DNA of 64,000 nucleotides from Robiginitalea sp. SC105 (GTDB lineage: Bacteria; Bacteroidota; Bacteroidia; Flavobacteriales; Flavobacteriaceae): NCBI RefSeq assembly GCF_014243345.1, contig NZ_JACLZF010000002.1, positions 1,240,001 through 1,304,000 on the forward strand, written 5' to 3'. The notes beneath the pieces were generated by a model, which worked only from the letters and a program-made list of their open reading frames with translations, did no database searches and was not told the origin of the DNA. Shown piece by piece: positions 42,289-51,930 of the stretch. Every line of letters begins with the position of its first letter. The stretch's first letter is position 1. The position numbers and the translations under genes are program-made.

Positions 42289-43089
42289 CTAGGTGGTTCC
42301 GGCCTTGAAGACAGTCCGGACCAAATGCAGCCCGGAGGCAGGTGCCACCCGCTGGCTGCTCCAGCCCTCCCCCGTTTCCAGGCATGACTGCAGGGTTTCC
42401 GGCCGGACCTCCCCCCTGCCAACAGCCACGAGGGCCGCCATGATCAGCCGTACCTGGTTCCGGCCAAATCCGGGGCCGCTGATTTCGAGCATATCTGCCC
42501 TGAATCCTGTTTCAATTCCGGGGACCACCTCCCCTGATACGATCCGGCATTCGTCAATCTGCCGCACATATTTCTTCTCGGGGGTCGGGCTTGCCGTAAA
42601 ACACCGGAAATCGCGGGTGCCTATAAAAAGCCGGGCGGCCTCTTCAAGGGGGTGCAGTTCCGGGATCCCCGGCAGGTAGGCCACAAAAGGGGCCACATAG
42701 GGGTCCGGAGGCCCCTTCCTGTAGAAATAATAGCGGTAGGTCTTTTGCTCGCAATCGCGGATGGGGTTGAATTCCCGGCTGACCTCATGCAGGGAGGAAG
42801 CCCTGATATCCGGGGGCAGATTCGCATTAAGCGCCTCCAGCAGGTTTCCGGCATGCGGTTTTTCAGGGCACCCGGCAATTACCAGTACCGCAAAATCCCG
42901 GGCAGAAACCCGGGCATCTGTACGCCCCGCCCCAATCAATTTTACCTGGGCTTCCGGAAGAGCAAAGCGGAAGGTCTTTTGGAGCATTCCGGAAACCGTG
43001 CGCTTCCCGGGTTGTTCCTGCCAGCCGTGAAAACGGAACCCGAGGAATTCCAGGCGAAGCAGGAAATGGTGTGAAGATGGTCTCCTCAT
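42289..43089 (-). CDS. truA: tRNA pseudouridine synthase A-like protein
   Basis: 266 residues. The N-terminal LEFLGFRFHGWQEQPGKRTV and the catalytic block LIGAGRTDARVSARDFAV (Asp of GRTD) define the TruA family. The usual GRTDxGVHA is modified to GRTDARVSA. It modifies uridines 38-40 of tRNA anticodon arms; a specialised paralogue is possible. It is 27 bp upstream of corA on the same strand. Confidence 0.87.
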   Translation of the reverse strand: MRRPSSHHFLLRLEFLGFRFHGWQEQPGKRTVSGMLQKTFRFALPEAQVKLIGAGRTDARVSARDFAVLVIAGCPEKPHAGNLLEALNANLPPDIRASSLHEVSREFNPIRDCEQKTYRYYFYRKGPPDPYVAPFVAYLPGIPELHPLEEAARLFIGTRDFRCFTASPTPEKKYVRQIDECRIVSGEVVPGIETGFRADMLEISGPGFGRNQVRLIMAALVAVGRGEVRPETLQSCLETGEGWSSQRVAPASGLHLVRTVFKAGTT

Positions 43090-43302
43090 AGGGTTTCGTG
43101 CTACGGATGAAATAGAAAAACCGCATCCTGACCGGAAACAGTCCGTCCGATGAACGGCCCTTTAACCCAGCTTCTTGGATTGGGAAAGGTTTTTTCACCA
43201 CACCCTCGTGGCACTTCGCAACATTAGTGGTCGTTCGTCGAATTCCCTGAAATATAAGAAATCACCAGCCGTTCTTTAAGCAAATCAAAATTCCCCACAT
43301 CT

Positions 43303-43803
43303 GTGAAAGCCTTAAAGAAGCTTTTTACCCCATCCGGATTCATTAACTGGAAATTCTGTTTGTATGCCAGCCTGCTGGTGTTGCCCATGCTGATCGTACT
43401 GAACTTTTACGGGTTGTATTCCAACCAGTTTTACCTGCTCAAAATCGATAATTATATCCTGCCGTTATTCAGCATCCTGCATTTTGTCTACCTCTACGCC
43501 ATCCAGTTCAAGATCCGGGAAAACGAATACCCGGACCCCCAATTGCGGAATGTGGAATACGGGATGTATGCCGTACTTTTTATCTATCTCTTTAAAGGAG
43601 TGGATACCCTCTATATCCTGATGAGTTACGACGATTACGACTCCCACATCATTCCCGCCACGTTCCTGCCTGTAGGCCTGTTTATTTTAGCCCTGCACGT
43701 GGCACTGGTCTTTCTGACGGGAGCGGCCTTTCATTTCCGCCGCAACCTTGTCGGTGCCTTCAATTTTGATCAGATCAACGAAAACATCGATTCCTGGCAA
43801 TAG
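43303..43803 (+). CDS. Four-span membrane protein, unknown
   Basis: 166 residues with four hydrophobic segments at about 20-38, 53-68, 88-106 and 120-142 and basic loops, so an integral inner-membrane protein. It has a cluster of aspartates and tyrosines (YDDYDSH) before the last span. No family recognised. Its end lies 8 bp from the convergent MoxR gene. Confidence 0.72.
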   Translation: MKALKKLFTPSGFINWKFCLYASLLVLPMLIVLNFYGLYSNQFYLLKIDNYILPLFSILHFVYLYAIQFKIRENEYPDPQLRNVEYGMYAVLFIYLFKGVDTLYILMSYDDYDSHIIPATFLPVGLFILALHVALVFLTGAAFHFRRNLVGAFNFDQINENIDSWQ

Positions 43804-43811
43804 GGCAGCCC

Positions 43812-45290
43812 TTAGAGCCCCCGGATATAGCTGCCGTACAGGTCGCCGAAGCGATACCCTTCCGAAAAGCGTTTTTTACTTAGTTTCTGGTAGTTTACGA
43901 GTCCCCAAAGGATAACCTCCTTCATAAAATAGCGATCGGCGGGATCCACATCCGGTTGATATTCCCGCAGCAAATCCTCCAGGGGGCGGACACTGTCCAG
44001 GGCGTCCCGGTAGGCACCGTCGGCCAGGTCGTCATCGAGTTCCAGCCCATCCCCTTCAAAGAACCACTGCACGATGCCATCGTACGGGCTCTCGGCATCC
44101 TTATGCTCCAATTTTTTTATTTCCGGGAAATGGTCTGCAAAAACTGTTTTCACTGCGTCTTCAATGAGCAATTGGGCCACGGAATCCGCTCCTTCCTGCT
44201 CCCCTTCGTAAACCAACTCGATCTTCCCGGTTATTGCGGGGATCACCCCCAAAAAGTCCGTGAGCCGCACGGTCGTTTCTGTATCCCCGTTTCGCAGCAT
44301 CCGGCGTTCTGCGGTGCTGACCAGGTTTTCCAGGGCTGTGATGCTCGTTCGCGCACTCACCCCGCTTTTGCTGTCCACGTACTCGCTGTTGCGGGCTTCG
44401 AAACTAATTTGTTCCAACAAGTTGCGGGCCACCTCCGGGATTCGGATACCGGAAAGCTGATGGGTGTCCAGGGCCGCTTCCTGTTCGGTGATTTTACGGG
44501 CGGTGGGTATGTCTTCAGGATAGTGTGTCAGGATTTGCGACCCGATGCGGTCCTTGAGGGGGGTTACAATACTCCCCCGGTTCGTATAATCTTCAGGGTT
44601 GGCCGTAAAGACAAATTGCAGGTCCAGGGGCAGTCGGACCTTGAAGCCGCGTATCTGCACATCCCCCTCCTCCAGGATGTTGAAAAGCGCTACCTGTATA
44701 CGCGATTGGAGGTCGGGCAACTCATTGATGGTAAAGATACACCGGTTGGCGCGCGGTATCATCCCAAAATGCACCACCCGGTCGTCCGCGTAGGATAACT
44801 TCAGGTTGGCGGCCTTTATGGGGTCCACATCCCCGATCAGGTCGGCCACCGTAACATCCGGGGTAGCGAGTTTTTCATAAAACCGTTCCGAACGGTGGAC
44901 CCACGCGATTTCCGTCTTGTCGCCTTCTGCAGCGATCAGGTCTCTCGCATATCGGGAAATGGGTTTCAGCGGGTCGTCATGGATTTCCGAACCGGCCAAT
45001 TCGGGCATCCACTCGTCCAGGAGCCCCACCATCAGGCGTGCCAGACGGGTTTTGGCCTGGCCCCGGAGTCCAAGCAGGTTGATGTGGTGACGGGAAAGGA
45101 GTGCCTGTTCCAATTGCGGGATCACTGTATTTTCATAGCCCCACACCCCCTCAAAGGCCGGCTGCCCGGAACGGATGCGCTCGATCAGGTTGGAGCGGAT
45201 CTCGTCTTTGATGGACCGGGAGGTGTATCCCGACTTTTTCAATTCTCCGAGGGTACTTATTTCAGGGGCTTTTGATATCTCTTTTGTCAT
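43812..45290 (-). CDS. MoxR/magnesium-chelatase-like AAA+ ATPase
   Basis: 492 residues. The P-loop is NLLGLRGQAKTRLARL (74-81), where GxxGxAKT is the MoxR variant. Walker B lies in CIFTINELPDLQ, sensor 1 in LQFVFTANPEDY, and an arginine finger is likely in TPLKDRIGSQ. The C-terminal ~180 residues form a helical lid extension. It acts with the VWA protein encoded 13 bp upstream, probably as a chaperone that remodels or loads metal into a client (family knowledge). Confidence 0.88.
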   Translation of the reverse strand: MTKEISKAPEISTLGELKKSGYTSRSIKDEIRSNLIERIRSGQPAFEGVWGYENTVIPQLEQALLSRHHINLLGLRGQAKTRLARLMVGLLDEWMPELAGSEIHDDPLKPISRYARDLIAAEGDKTEIAWVHRSERFYEKLATPDVTVADLIGDVDPIKAANLKLSYADDRVVHFGMIPRANRCIFTINELPDLQSRIQVALFNILEEGDVQIRGFKVRLPLDLQFVFTANPEDYTNRGSIVTPLKDRIGSQILTHYPEDIPTARKITEQEAALDTHQLSGIRIPEVARNLLEQISFEARNSEYVDSKSGVSARTSITALENLVSTAERRMLRNGDTETTVRLTDFLGVIPAITGKIELVYEGEQEGADSVAQLLIEDAVKTVFADHFPEIKKLEHKDAESPYDGIVQWFFEGDGLELDDDLADGAYRDALDSVRPLEDLLREYQPDVDPADRYFMKEVILWGLVNYQKLSKKRFSEGYRFGDLYGSYIRGL

Positions 45291-45303
45291 AGGTTTCTGG
45301 CCT

Positions 45304-46446
45304 TTAGCCTCTCAGGCGTTTTTTGCGGTTCGTTTCGTAATCTTCAAAAATCGTCTCCCCCAGTCCTTTCAGACCTGTGAAAAGGGCCTTTCCCTTGTTT
45401 GCCTCGGTAAAATGCCGGACAAACTGCATCAGGTAGGGGTCGCGGGCAATCATGAACGTGGTGATCGGGATATGCAGTTTACGCGCCTGGGCAGCCATGT
45501 TGTAACACTTCTCGACAATGAAATCGTCCAGGCCCACGCTATTCTTGTAATAGGTGCCGTCCTGCATCCTGAGGCAGGACGGTTTCCCGTCCGTAATCAT
45601 AAAAATCTGTTTGTTGGTGTTGCGCTTCCGACGCAGCAGGTCCATGGCCAGCTGCAGTCCGGCCACCGTGTTGGTGTGGTAGGGCCCCACCTTGAGGTAG
45701 GGAAGTTCCCGCACACTGATGGGCCAGGCATCATTGCCGAATACCAGGATGTCCAGGGTGTCCTTCGGGTATCTGGTGGTTATCAGCTCTGCCAGCGCCA
45801 TGGCTACTTTTTTGGCCGGGGTAATGCGGTCTTCCCCGTAAAGGATCATGCTGTGGCTGATATCGATCATTAGCACCGTGCTCATTTGCGCCTTAAAATG
45901 GGTGTCTTCCACCACCAGGTCGTCTTCATCGAGGCGGAAACTATCCATCCCGTGATTGATCTGGGCATTGCGAAGGCTTTCGGTCATCGAAATCTGCTCG
46001 AGTCTGTCCCCAAAGCGGTAGGATCGAAAATCCCCCGTATGCTCATCTCCGGGTCCGGCCTTACCGGTGCGGTGGTTGCCCCGCCCCCTTCTCCGGAGTT
46101 TCCCGAAAATCTGTTCCAGTGCGCGCTGGCGCAACATGCGTTCGAGCTTGGAGGTAATGGAAAGGGCCGGATCTCCGGGCTCCCCTTCCCCTTCTCCGTC
46201 CGGTCCGAACTTGGGTTCCTCGCGAATGAAACCCTTGGCCTTCAACTCCTCGATAAAGTCGTCAATGGTGTATTCCTCGTCGGTGAGGTCGTATTCCTTG
46301 TCCAGTTCCCGAAGCCAGTCGATGGCCTCATCCACGTCGCCCGAGGTATGGGTAATGAGTTCCTGGAAGATATCGAAGAGTTTCTCGAACGGGGTGAGTT
46401 CAGGTGCCTGGTAAGCGGTAAACCGGAATCCTTTTCTTGTATTCAT
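45304..46446 (-). CDS. VWA-domain partner of the MoxR ATPase
   Basis: 380 residues, no signal peptide, cytosolic. An acidic N-terminal half (residues 55-95, Glu/Asp/Gly-rich) and a basic linker (KLRRRGRGNHRTGKAG) precede a CoxE/BatA-like VWA domain. The complete MIDAS is IDISHSM (Asp195, Ser197, Ser199) with MITDGKPS. It is paired with the MoxR gene, as usual for MoxR-VWA systems. The client is unknown. Confidence 0.85.
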   Translation of the reverse strand: MNTRKGFRFTAYQAPELTPFEKLFDIFQELITHTSGDVDEAIDWLRELDKEYDLTDEEYTIDDFIEELKAKGFIREEPKFGPDGEGEGEPGDPALSITSKLERMLRQRALEQIFGKLRRRGRGNHRTGKAGPGDEHTGDFRSYRFGDRLEQISMTESLRNAQINHGMDSFRLDEDDLVVEDTHFKAQMSTVLMIDISHSMILYGEDRITPAKKVAMALAELITTRYPKDTLDILVFGNDAWPISVRELPYLKVGPYHTNTVAGLQLAMDLLRRKRNTNKQIFMITDGKPSCLRMQDGTYYKNSVGLDDFIVEKCYNMAAQARKLHIPITTFMIARDPYLMQFVRHFTEANKGKALFTGLKGLGETIFEDYETNRKKRLRG

Positions 46447-46501
46447 AGCGCAACCCTAAATTAAGACAATTCGGGCAGTCGCGAGAACTATTTAAGAAAT
46501 C

Positions 46502-47122
46502 TTAACGCCGTTCGCGGTGGCGACGGGCAAGAATCGCCTCGACATCCTGCAACCGGTACCCCTTGGCCTGCAGCAGGATCATCCAGTGGAACAACAGGTC
46601 GGAACTCTCCTCGAGGAACAGGCCGTCATCCGAACCCATGGCCTCGATTACGGTTTCCACGGCCTCCTCCCCTACTTTTTGTGCCACCTTGGCCACCCCT
46701 CGTTTCAGCAGGCCCGCCACATAGCTCGAATCATCTGAAGTGGGCGACGCGGCTTGTTGTTTTCTGCGGGCGATGATCGCTTCGAGTTCGGGTAGGAAGG
46801 ATTCAGGAGCGGCATTCGTTTCACCCCAACAAGTATCCGATCCGGTATGGCATACTGGTCCGGTAGGCCGTGCCCTCACCAGGAGGGCGTCCCCGTCGCA
46901 ATCAATCCGGACATCCACGAATTCCAGGAAGTTGCCGCTGGATTCGCCCTTGGTCCAGAGACGCTGCTTACTCCGGCTGTAAAAGGTAACCCGGCCACTG
47001 GAACGGGTTTCCTTAAGTGCCGCGTCATTCATATATCCCAGCATGAGCACCTTATGGGTGGTTGCATCCTGGATGATGGCGGGTACGAGCCCGCCTGCTT
47101 TGTCAAAATCGATAGAATCCAT
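46502..47122 (-). CDS. hisIE: Phosphoribosyl-AMP cyclohydrolase / phosphoribosyl-ATP pyrophosphatase
   Basis: 206-residue fusion. HisI: residues ~1-110, with MLGYMNDAALKET, TFYSRSKQRLWTKGESSG, DCDGDALLVRA and CHTGSDTCW carrying the Zn/Mg ligands. HisE: residues ~112-206, with YVAGLLKRGVAKVAQKVGEEAVET and SSDLLFHWMILLQA. It carries out steps 2 and 3 of histidine synthesis. Last gene of the his operon; no terminator is evident after it. Confidence 0.96.
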   Translation of the reverse strand: MDSIDFDKAGGLVPAIIQDATTHKVLMLGYMNDAALKETRSSGRVTFYSRSKQRLWTKGESSGNFLEFVDVRIDCDGDALLVRARPTGPVCHTGSDTCWGETNAAPESFLPELEAIIARRKQQAASPTSDDSSYVAGLLKRGVAKVAQKVGEEAVETVIEAMGSDDGLFLEESSDLLFHWMILLQAKGYRLQDVEAILARRHRERR

Positions 47123-47132
47123 GAGTATTCGT

Positions 47133-47888
47133 TTAAATTCGCACAGGTATCCCCTGTTGCCTCAGGTAGGCTTTCAATTCGGGGATGGGGATCTCCCCGA
47201 AGTGGAAAACGCTGGCCGCCAGGGCAGCGTCGGCCTTCCCCTTGGTAAATGCATCGGCAAAATGCCCGGGCGACCCGGCCCCACCCGATGCGATGACCGG
47301 AACTTCCACCATTTCCGTCAGGGTCGCGAGCGCCTCATTGGCAAATCCGCCTTTGGTGCCATCGTGGTCCATGCTGGTAAACAGGATTTCCCCTGCCCCC
47401 CGGCTGACGACTTCCCGGGCCCAGCTGAACAATTCCAGGTCTGTGGGCACCTTGCCGCCCACCAGGTGGATTTTCCAGTGGCCCCCGACCCATTTGGCGT
47501 CAAGAGCTGCAACCACGCACTGGGACCCGAATTTGGCGGCCAGGGAATCGATGAGTTCCGGGGAACGCACAGCGGAAGAATTGACCGAAACCTTGTCGGC
47601 GCCGTTGTGGAGCAGGATATCCACGTCTTCCACGGAAGAGATGCCCCCACCCACCGTAAAAGGGATATCGATCCGCTCTGCCACCCGGCGGACCAGCTTT
47701 GCCAGGGTCTTGCGTTTTTCCTCTGTAGCCGAGATATCCAGGAAGACGAGCTCGTCCGCCCCTTCCCGGGCATACGCCTCGGCCAACTCCACAGGGTCCC
47801 CGGCATCCCTCAGGTCTACAAAGTTAATGCCCTTGACCGTGCGGCCGTCCTTTATATCGAGGCAGGGTATGATCCGTTTTGCTAGCAT
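47133..47888 (-). CDS. hisF: Imidazole glycerol phosphate synthase, cyclase subunit
   Basis: 251-residue (beta-alpha)8 barrel. [19 protein letters not shown] holds catalytic Asp11. Phosphate loops are [10 protein letters not shown] and [10 protein letters not shown], and [14 protein letters not shown] holds the second catalytic Asp. It works with HisH, encoded further upstream in the operon. It lies 2 bp after the DinB-like gene and 10 bp before hisIE. Confidence 0.97.
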   Translation of the reverse strand: MLAKRIIPCLDIKDGRTVKGINFVDLRDAGDPVELAEAYAREGADELVFLDISATEEKRKTLAKLVRRVAERIDIPFTVGGGISSVEDVDILLHNGADKVSVNSSAVRSPELIDSLAAKFGSQCVVAALDAKWVGGHWKIHLVGGKVPTDLELFSWAREVVSRGAGEILFTSMDHDGTKGGFANEALATLTEMVEVPVIASGGAGSPGHFADAFTKGKADAALAASVFHFGEIPIPELKAYLRQQGIPVRI

Positions 47889-47890
47889 GG

Positions 47891-48394
47891 TCAGGTATTG
47901 TTTACAGTCAGGTCCACCCCGTCATAGAAGCCGAGGTCTTCGTTATTTCGGGCTTTCACCAGGTAGGCCACCTGTCCGGTGTGGTAGCTCAGGTGTTCGA
48001 CGGCATGGATGACGAGCCCCATCCCGCTGAAGGTAAACCCCTGTACCCTGCGTTTTTTGAGCAGGGACCCGGAATCGGCCCTCCGTATCACCTCCCGTGC
48101 CTCCTGCACCGTGGCTGAAAACTGTTTCCAGACGATATCCCTGGACAACTCCCCCCCGGCCCCGAACTCCGCATCCCGATCCCGGTTGTCCGGGCTATCC
48201 CCCAGGCCGCTGATCACATATTGGCGGATGTTCCCCGAAAGGTGGAGCAACAGGTTTCCCATGGAGTTCAGGGAAGGGTTTTCCCGTTCCCAAAACCCCG
48301 AATCCGGGATCCGGCCCATGCAAATCCTCAGCATCCGCACCGATTCATCGATCCGGAACAGGCAATTTTCCTTGAAGTCCTCTGTCCATTCCAC
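47891..48394 (-). CDS. DinB-superfamily protein inside the his operon
   Basis: 167-residue four-helix protein of the DinB/DUF1572 type. Possible metal ligands are His in [11 protein letters not shown] and the pair in [20 protein letters not shown]. It lies between hisA (1-bp gap) and hisF (2-bp gap), so it must be expressed with the pathway. DinB-like proteins include thiol-dependent S-transferases and hydrolases. A housekeeping or repair role linked to histidine synthesis is possible but not shown. Confidence 0.82.
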   Translation of the reverse strand: MEWTEDFKENCLFRIDESVRMLRICMGRIPDSGFWERENPSLNSMGNLLLHLSGNIRQYVISGLGDSPDNRDRDAEFGAGGELSRDIVWKQFSATVQEAREVIRRADSGSLLKKRRVQGFTFSGMGLVIHAVEHLSYHTGQVAYLVKARNNEDLGFYDGVDLTVNNT

Positions 48395-48395
48395 G

Positions 48396-49133
48396 TTAGC
48401 CTGCTTTGATGTAATCCTTCAATTCCTCCAGGCCAATGGCGCCTTCGTAGAGGGCCTTGCCGATGATGGCGCCTTCGCACCCCACCTGCCCCAGTTCCCG
48501 TAGGTCCTCCAAACTTCGAATTCCCCCGCTTGCAATCAACCGGAAACCGTTTCCCGTTTTGCGGGTTTCCCGCAACAGGTCCCCATAGAGTTCCGTGGAG
48601 GGGCCCTGCAACATCCCATCCCTGGAGATATCCGTGCAGATGACATATTCCACCCCTTTGGTAAGGTAGTCCTGTACAAAAGGGAGCAATTCCTGGTCGC
48701 TTCCCTGCTGCCATCCGGATACCGCAATTTTCCCGTCCCGGGCATCAGCGCCCAGGATGATGCGGTCCGGGCCGTATTTGGCAACCCAGCCCAGGAACCG
48801 GTCGGGTTCCTTGACCGCTATGCTGCCGCCGGTCACCTGCCGGGCGCCGCAATCAAAGGCAATCCGCAGGTCATCATCCGATTTCAGCCCGCCCCCGAAG
48901 TCAATTTGCAGGTTCGTACCCTGAGCGATGCGTTCCAGTACCCTGTAATTCACAATATGCGCCGACCGGGCCCCATCCAGGTCAACCAGGTGCAGATAGC
49001 GTATCCCGTGGTCCTCGAAAAGCTTTGCGGCCTCCAGGGGATCCTCGTGGTAAACCTTGCGGGTGGCATAATCCCCCTTGGTCAGGCGGACACACTTCCC
49101 GTCGATGATATCAATGGCTGGAATAATCCTCAT
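48396..49133 (-). CDS. hisA: Phosphoribosylformimino-AICAR ribotide isomerase
   Basis: 245-residue barrel enzyme. [20 protein letters not shown] holds the catalytic Asp8; [13 protein letters not shown] and [16 protein letters not shown] are the phosphate loops; [19 protein letters not shown] holds the second Asp. Step 4 of histidine synthesis. Overlaps hisH by 4 bp. Confidence 0.97.
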   Translation of the reverse strand: MRIIPAIDIIDGKCVRLTKGDYATRKVYHEDPLEAAKLFEDHGIRYLHLVDLDGARSAHIVNYRVLERIAQGTNLQIDFGGGLKSDDDLRIAFDCGARQVTGGSIAVKEPDRFLGWVAKYGPDRIILGADARDGKIAVSGWQQGSDQELLPFVQDYLTKGVEYVICTDISRDGMLQGPSTELYGDLLRETRKTGNGFRLIASGGIRSLEDLRELGQVGCEGAIIGKALYEGAIGLEELKDYIKAG

Positions 49134-49717
49134 GTTGGCATTTCTATAAAATTACGCAGCATCCGCGCGCCATCCGCCCCGCTTTTCTCCGGGTGGAACT
49201 GGACACCGAGAAAATTATCCCGGCCCAGGGCCGCACTGTATTCGAACCCGTAGTCGCTGCGCGCAATGGAATCCGGTGATACAGGTGCATAAAAACTGTG
49301 CACCAGGTAGATGTAGGTGGCTTCCGGGATCCCTTCGAACAAGGGCCCCCGAAGGTGGTGGATGCTGTTCCACCCGATCTGGGGCACCTTGAGGCCCCTG
49401 GGAAACCGTTTCACGTCCACCTCAAAAATACCCAGCCCGCGGGTATCCCCTTCCTCGGAGTACCGGCACATCAGCTGCATGCCAAGGCAAATCCCCAGCA
49501 CGGGTTGACGGAGCTCGGGAACAACTTTGTCCAGGCCGCTCTGCACGAGTTTTGCCATGGCGCTGCCGGCCTCGCCCACCCCGGGGAAAATGACCCGGTC
49601 GGCACTGCGGATCCGCTCGGCATCCGAAGTGAGCTCAGCATGGTATCCCAGGCGCTCCAGGGCAAAGCGGATGCTCTGTATGTTCCCGGCCCCATAATCG
49701 ATAATTGCAATGTCCAT
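49130..49717 (-). CDS. hisH: Imidazole glycerol phosphate synthase, glutaminase subunit
   Basis: 195-residue class I amidotransferase. The nucleophile Cys is in [11 protein letters not shown], the oxyanion region in [13 protein letters not shown], and the catalytic His and Glu in [11 protein letters not shown]. It feeds ammonia to HisF. Overlaps hisA by 4 bp and follows hisB by 12 bp. Confidence 0.97.
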   Translation of the reverse strand: MDIAIIDYGAGNIQSIRFALERLGYHAELTSDAERIRSADRVIFPGVGEAGSAMAKLVQSGLDKVVPELRQPVLGICLGMQLMCRYSEEGDTRGLGIFEVDVKRFPRGLKVPQIGWNSIHHLRGPLFEGIPEATYIYLVHSFYAPVSPDSIARSDYGFEYSAALGRDNFLGVQFHPEKSGADGARMLRNFIEMPT

Positions 49718-49729
49718 TTGGTTCCCTTG

Positions 49730-50866
49730 TTAAAGCATTCCCTTGGTCGTAGGCAGGATCATCCGCTCCGGGTCCCGTTTTACGGCCATCTTCACGGCTT
49801 TCGCGAAAGCTTTGAAGATCGCTTCGATTTTATGGTGTTCATTGGTGCCTTCTGCCTTGATGTTGAGGTTGGCGCGGGCACTGTCCGAGAAGGACTTAAA
49901 AAAATGCAGAAACATTTCCGTTGGCATATCCCCGATTTTCTCCCGGTGGAACTCCGCGTCCCAGACCAGCCAGTTCCGGCCGCCAAAGTCCAGGGCGACC
50001 TGGGCAAGGCAATCGTCCATCGGGAGGCAAAAACCATAGCGCTCAATGCCCAGTTTGTTGCCCAGGGCCTCCGATACGGCTGCCCCCAGGGCAATGGCGG
50101 TATCTTCAATGGTGTGGTGCTCATCTACTTCGAGGTCCCCTTCCACGCGTATTAACAGGTCCATTTGTCCGTGACGGGCAAGCTGGTCCAGCATGTGGTC
50201 AAAAAATTTAAGTCCGGTATGGATATCGCTTTTTCCGGTTCCATTGAGCCGCAGCCGTATCTCAATATCCGTTTCGGCCGTCTTCCGGGTGAGGGTTGCC
50301 TCGCGGGCCCCCAGCTTCAGGAATTCATAGATCCCCTCCCAGTGGGTCCCCTCCCAGGCTATAACCCTGGAAAGGCTTTCTGCCGAATCGCTTATTTCCG
50401 AGGCACCCAACTCAGGGTGTGCGTTCAGGAAAATCCCGCGGGCCCCAAGGTTTTCAGCGAGTTTCATATCGGTGAGCCGGTCGCCGATCACATAGCTGCC
50501 CTCCAAATCCCATTCCGGGGCCAGATAGTCCCGGAGCATGCCGGTTCCCGGTTTCCGGGTAGCCGCCCCCTCTTCCGGAAAAGTCCGGTCGATATGGATG
50601 GACCGGAAAATAATCCCCTCATTCTTCAGCACATCAACCATGAATTCCTGTACGGGCCAGAAGGTGTCCTCCGGATAGGATGCCGTCCCCAGTCCATCCT
50701 GGTTGGTAACCATTACCAGTTCATAGTCGGTTTCCCGGGCAATGGCCCCGAGGTACCGGAAGACGCCGGGCAGGAATTCGAGTTTCTCAAAGGCATCGAT
50801 CTGTTCGTCCGCCGGTTCGCGGATCAGCGTCCCATCCCGGTCGATAAATAGTAGTTTCTTTTTCAT
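49730..50866 (-). CDS. hisB: Histidinol-phosphatase / imidazoleglycerol-phosphate dehydratase
   Basis: 378-residue bifunctional enzyme. The HAD phosphatase half (about 1-165) has LFIDRDGT (Asp9, Asp11), MVTNQDGLG and [10 protein letters not shown]. The dehydratase half (about 185-378) has [13 protein letters not shown] and [12 protein letters not shown] (metal His). The zinc loop of the E. coli phosphatase half is altered: [19 protein letters not shown] keeps one His but has no Cys. Overlaps hisC by 4 bp. Confidence 0.96.
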   Translation of the reverse strand: MKKKLLFIDRDGTLIREPADEQIDAFEKLEFLPGVFRYLGAIARETDYELVMVTNQDGLGTASYPEDTFWPVQEFMVDVLKNEGIIFRSIHIDRTFPEEGAATRKPGTGMLRDYLAPEWDLEGSYVIGDRLTDMKLAENLGARGIFLNAHPELGASEISDSAESLSRVIAWEGTHWEGIYEFLKLGAREATLTRKTAETDIEIRLRLNGTGKSDIHTGLKFFDHMLDQLARHGQMDLLIRVEGDLEVDEHHTIEDTAIALGAAVSEALGNKLGIERYGFCLPMDDCLAQVALDFGGRNWLVWDAEFHREKIGDMPTEMFLHFFKSFSDSARANLNIKAEGTNEHHKIEAIFKAFAKAVKMAVKRDPERMILPTTKGML

Positions 50867-51930
50867 TTGGCCGGAATTTTATCGGGCAGTGACGCCAGCA
50901 CCCGGAGCAACCGCGTATTCTCCTCCGGTGTCCCTATGGTCAGGCGCAGCGTATTCTTACAGTTTAATTGCCCGGAACGGTTCCGGACAACAATCCCATT
51001 CTGGATTAATTGGGCGTACCGCTGGTCCGCATCGTCTACCCGCACCAAAAGGAAATTGGCGTCAGACGGAAAAATCTCCTTTACGAAGGATATCTCCTCA
51101 AGGGATTCGGAAAGCAGGCGGCGTTCCTGGTTGAGCTGGGCTACCTGCCGGCGGATGCGCCCTGGATCCGTCAGGTTTTCAAGGGCAAAGCGCTGGGTCA
51201 GTTCATTGACATTATACGGGGGCTTCACGCGTTTGAGGTAGTCAATCACCTTCGGGTTTGCGATGCAGATCCCCAGCCGGATCCCTGCCATGCCCAGGGC
51301 TTTCGAAAATGTCTGGGTCAGCACCAGGTTCGGATAGGTAGCCATCAGGGGTGCGTACCCCGGGTGGTCCGAAAAGTCGATGTAGGCCTCGTCAATGACC
51401 ACGAGCCCCGGAAACGCCTCCAGTAGGGAAACCACGCTTTCCTGATCCAGGGAATTGCCCGTAGGGTTATTCGGGGAGCAGAGAAACAGGAGTTTGGTAT
51501 GCTTCCCGCTTTGTGCAAGGATGGCTGGCACATCGGGCTGAAACCCCGGTCCCAGGGGTACCTGTATATTCCGGACCCCATTGATGTCCGCCAGCACCCC
51601 ATACATGCCATAGGTGGGTGGCAAGGTAATGACGGCATCCGTTCCGGGCTCGCAAAATACGCGGAACAACAGGTCCAGCACCTCGTCGCTCCCGTTTCCC
51701 AAGAGCAGGTGGTCCTCAGGGACCTGTCGGAACTCGGCAATGCGCTTCTTCAGCCTTCGCTGGTGCGGGTCCGGATAACGGTTGACCCCGGTATCGAAAG
51801 GATTTTCATTGGCATCCAGAAAGGACATACCCCCGGTCTCCCCCGTATATTCATCCCGGGCGGAAGAATAAGGCTTCAGTTCACGTACCAAAGGCCGCAC
51901 GAGTTCATCAATGGTATGCCGCCTAGTCAT
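50863..51930 (-). CDS. hisC: Histidinol-phosphate aminotransferase
   Basis: 355-residue fold-type I PLP enzyme. [17 protein letters not shown] opens the substrate site, [12 protein letters not shown] and [11 protein letters not shown] are PLP contacts, and [16 protein letters not shown] holds the PLP Lys. Overlaps hisB (4 bp) and hisD (8 bp). Confidence 0.96.
   Translation of the reverse strand: MTRRHTIDELVRPLVRELKPYSSARDEYTGETGGMSFLDANENPFDTGVNRYPDPHQRRLKKRIAEFRQVPEDHLLLGNGSDEVLDLLFRVFCEPGTDAVITLPPTYGMYGVLADINGVRNIQVPLGPGFQPDVPAILAQSGKHTKLLFLCSPNNPTGNSLDQESVVSLLEAFPGLVVIDEAYIDFSDHPGYAPLMATYPNLVLTQTFSKALGMAGIRLGICIANPKVIDYLKRVKPPYNVNELTQRFALENLTDPGRIRRQVAQLNQERRLLSESLEEISFVKEIFPSDANFLLVRVDDADQRYAQLIQNGIVVRNRSGQLNCKNTLRLTIGTPEENTRLLRVLASLPDKIPAK

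Noticed and set aside
43205-43275. Short TTCG-containing stretch that recalls a tRNA T-loop
   Set aside because: No matching acceptor, D or anticodon stems could be drawn, and there is no CCA-like end.
43956-44798. 280-codon + strand frame opposite the MoxR gene
   Set aside because: Shadow of the AAA+ gene; the minus-strand product shows the P-loop and sensor motifs.
47043-47885. Long + strand frames opposite hisF
   Set aside because: hisF is certain on the minus strand, and the + frames mirror its codon bias.
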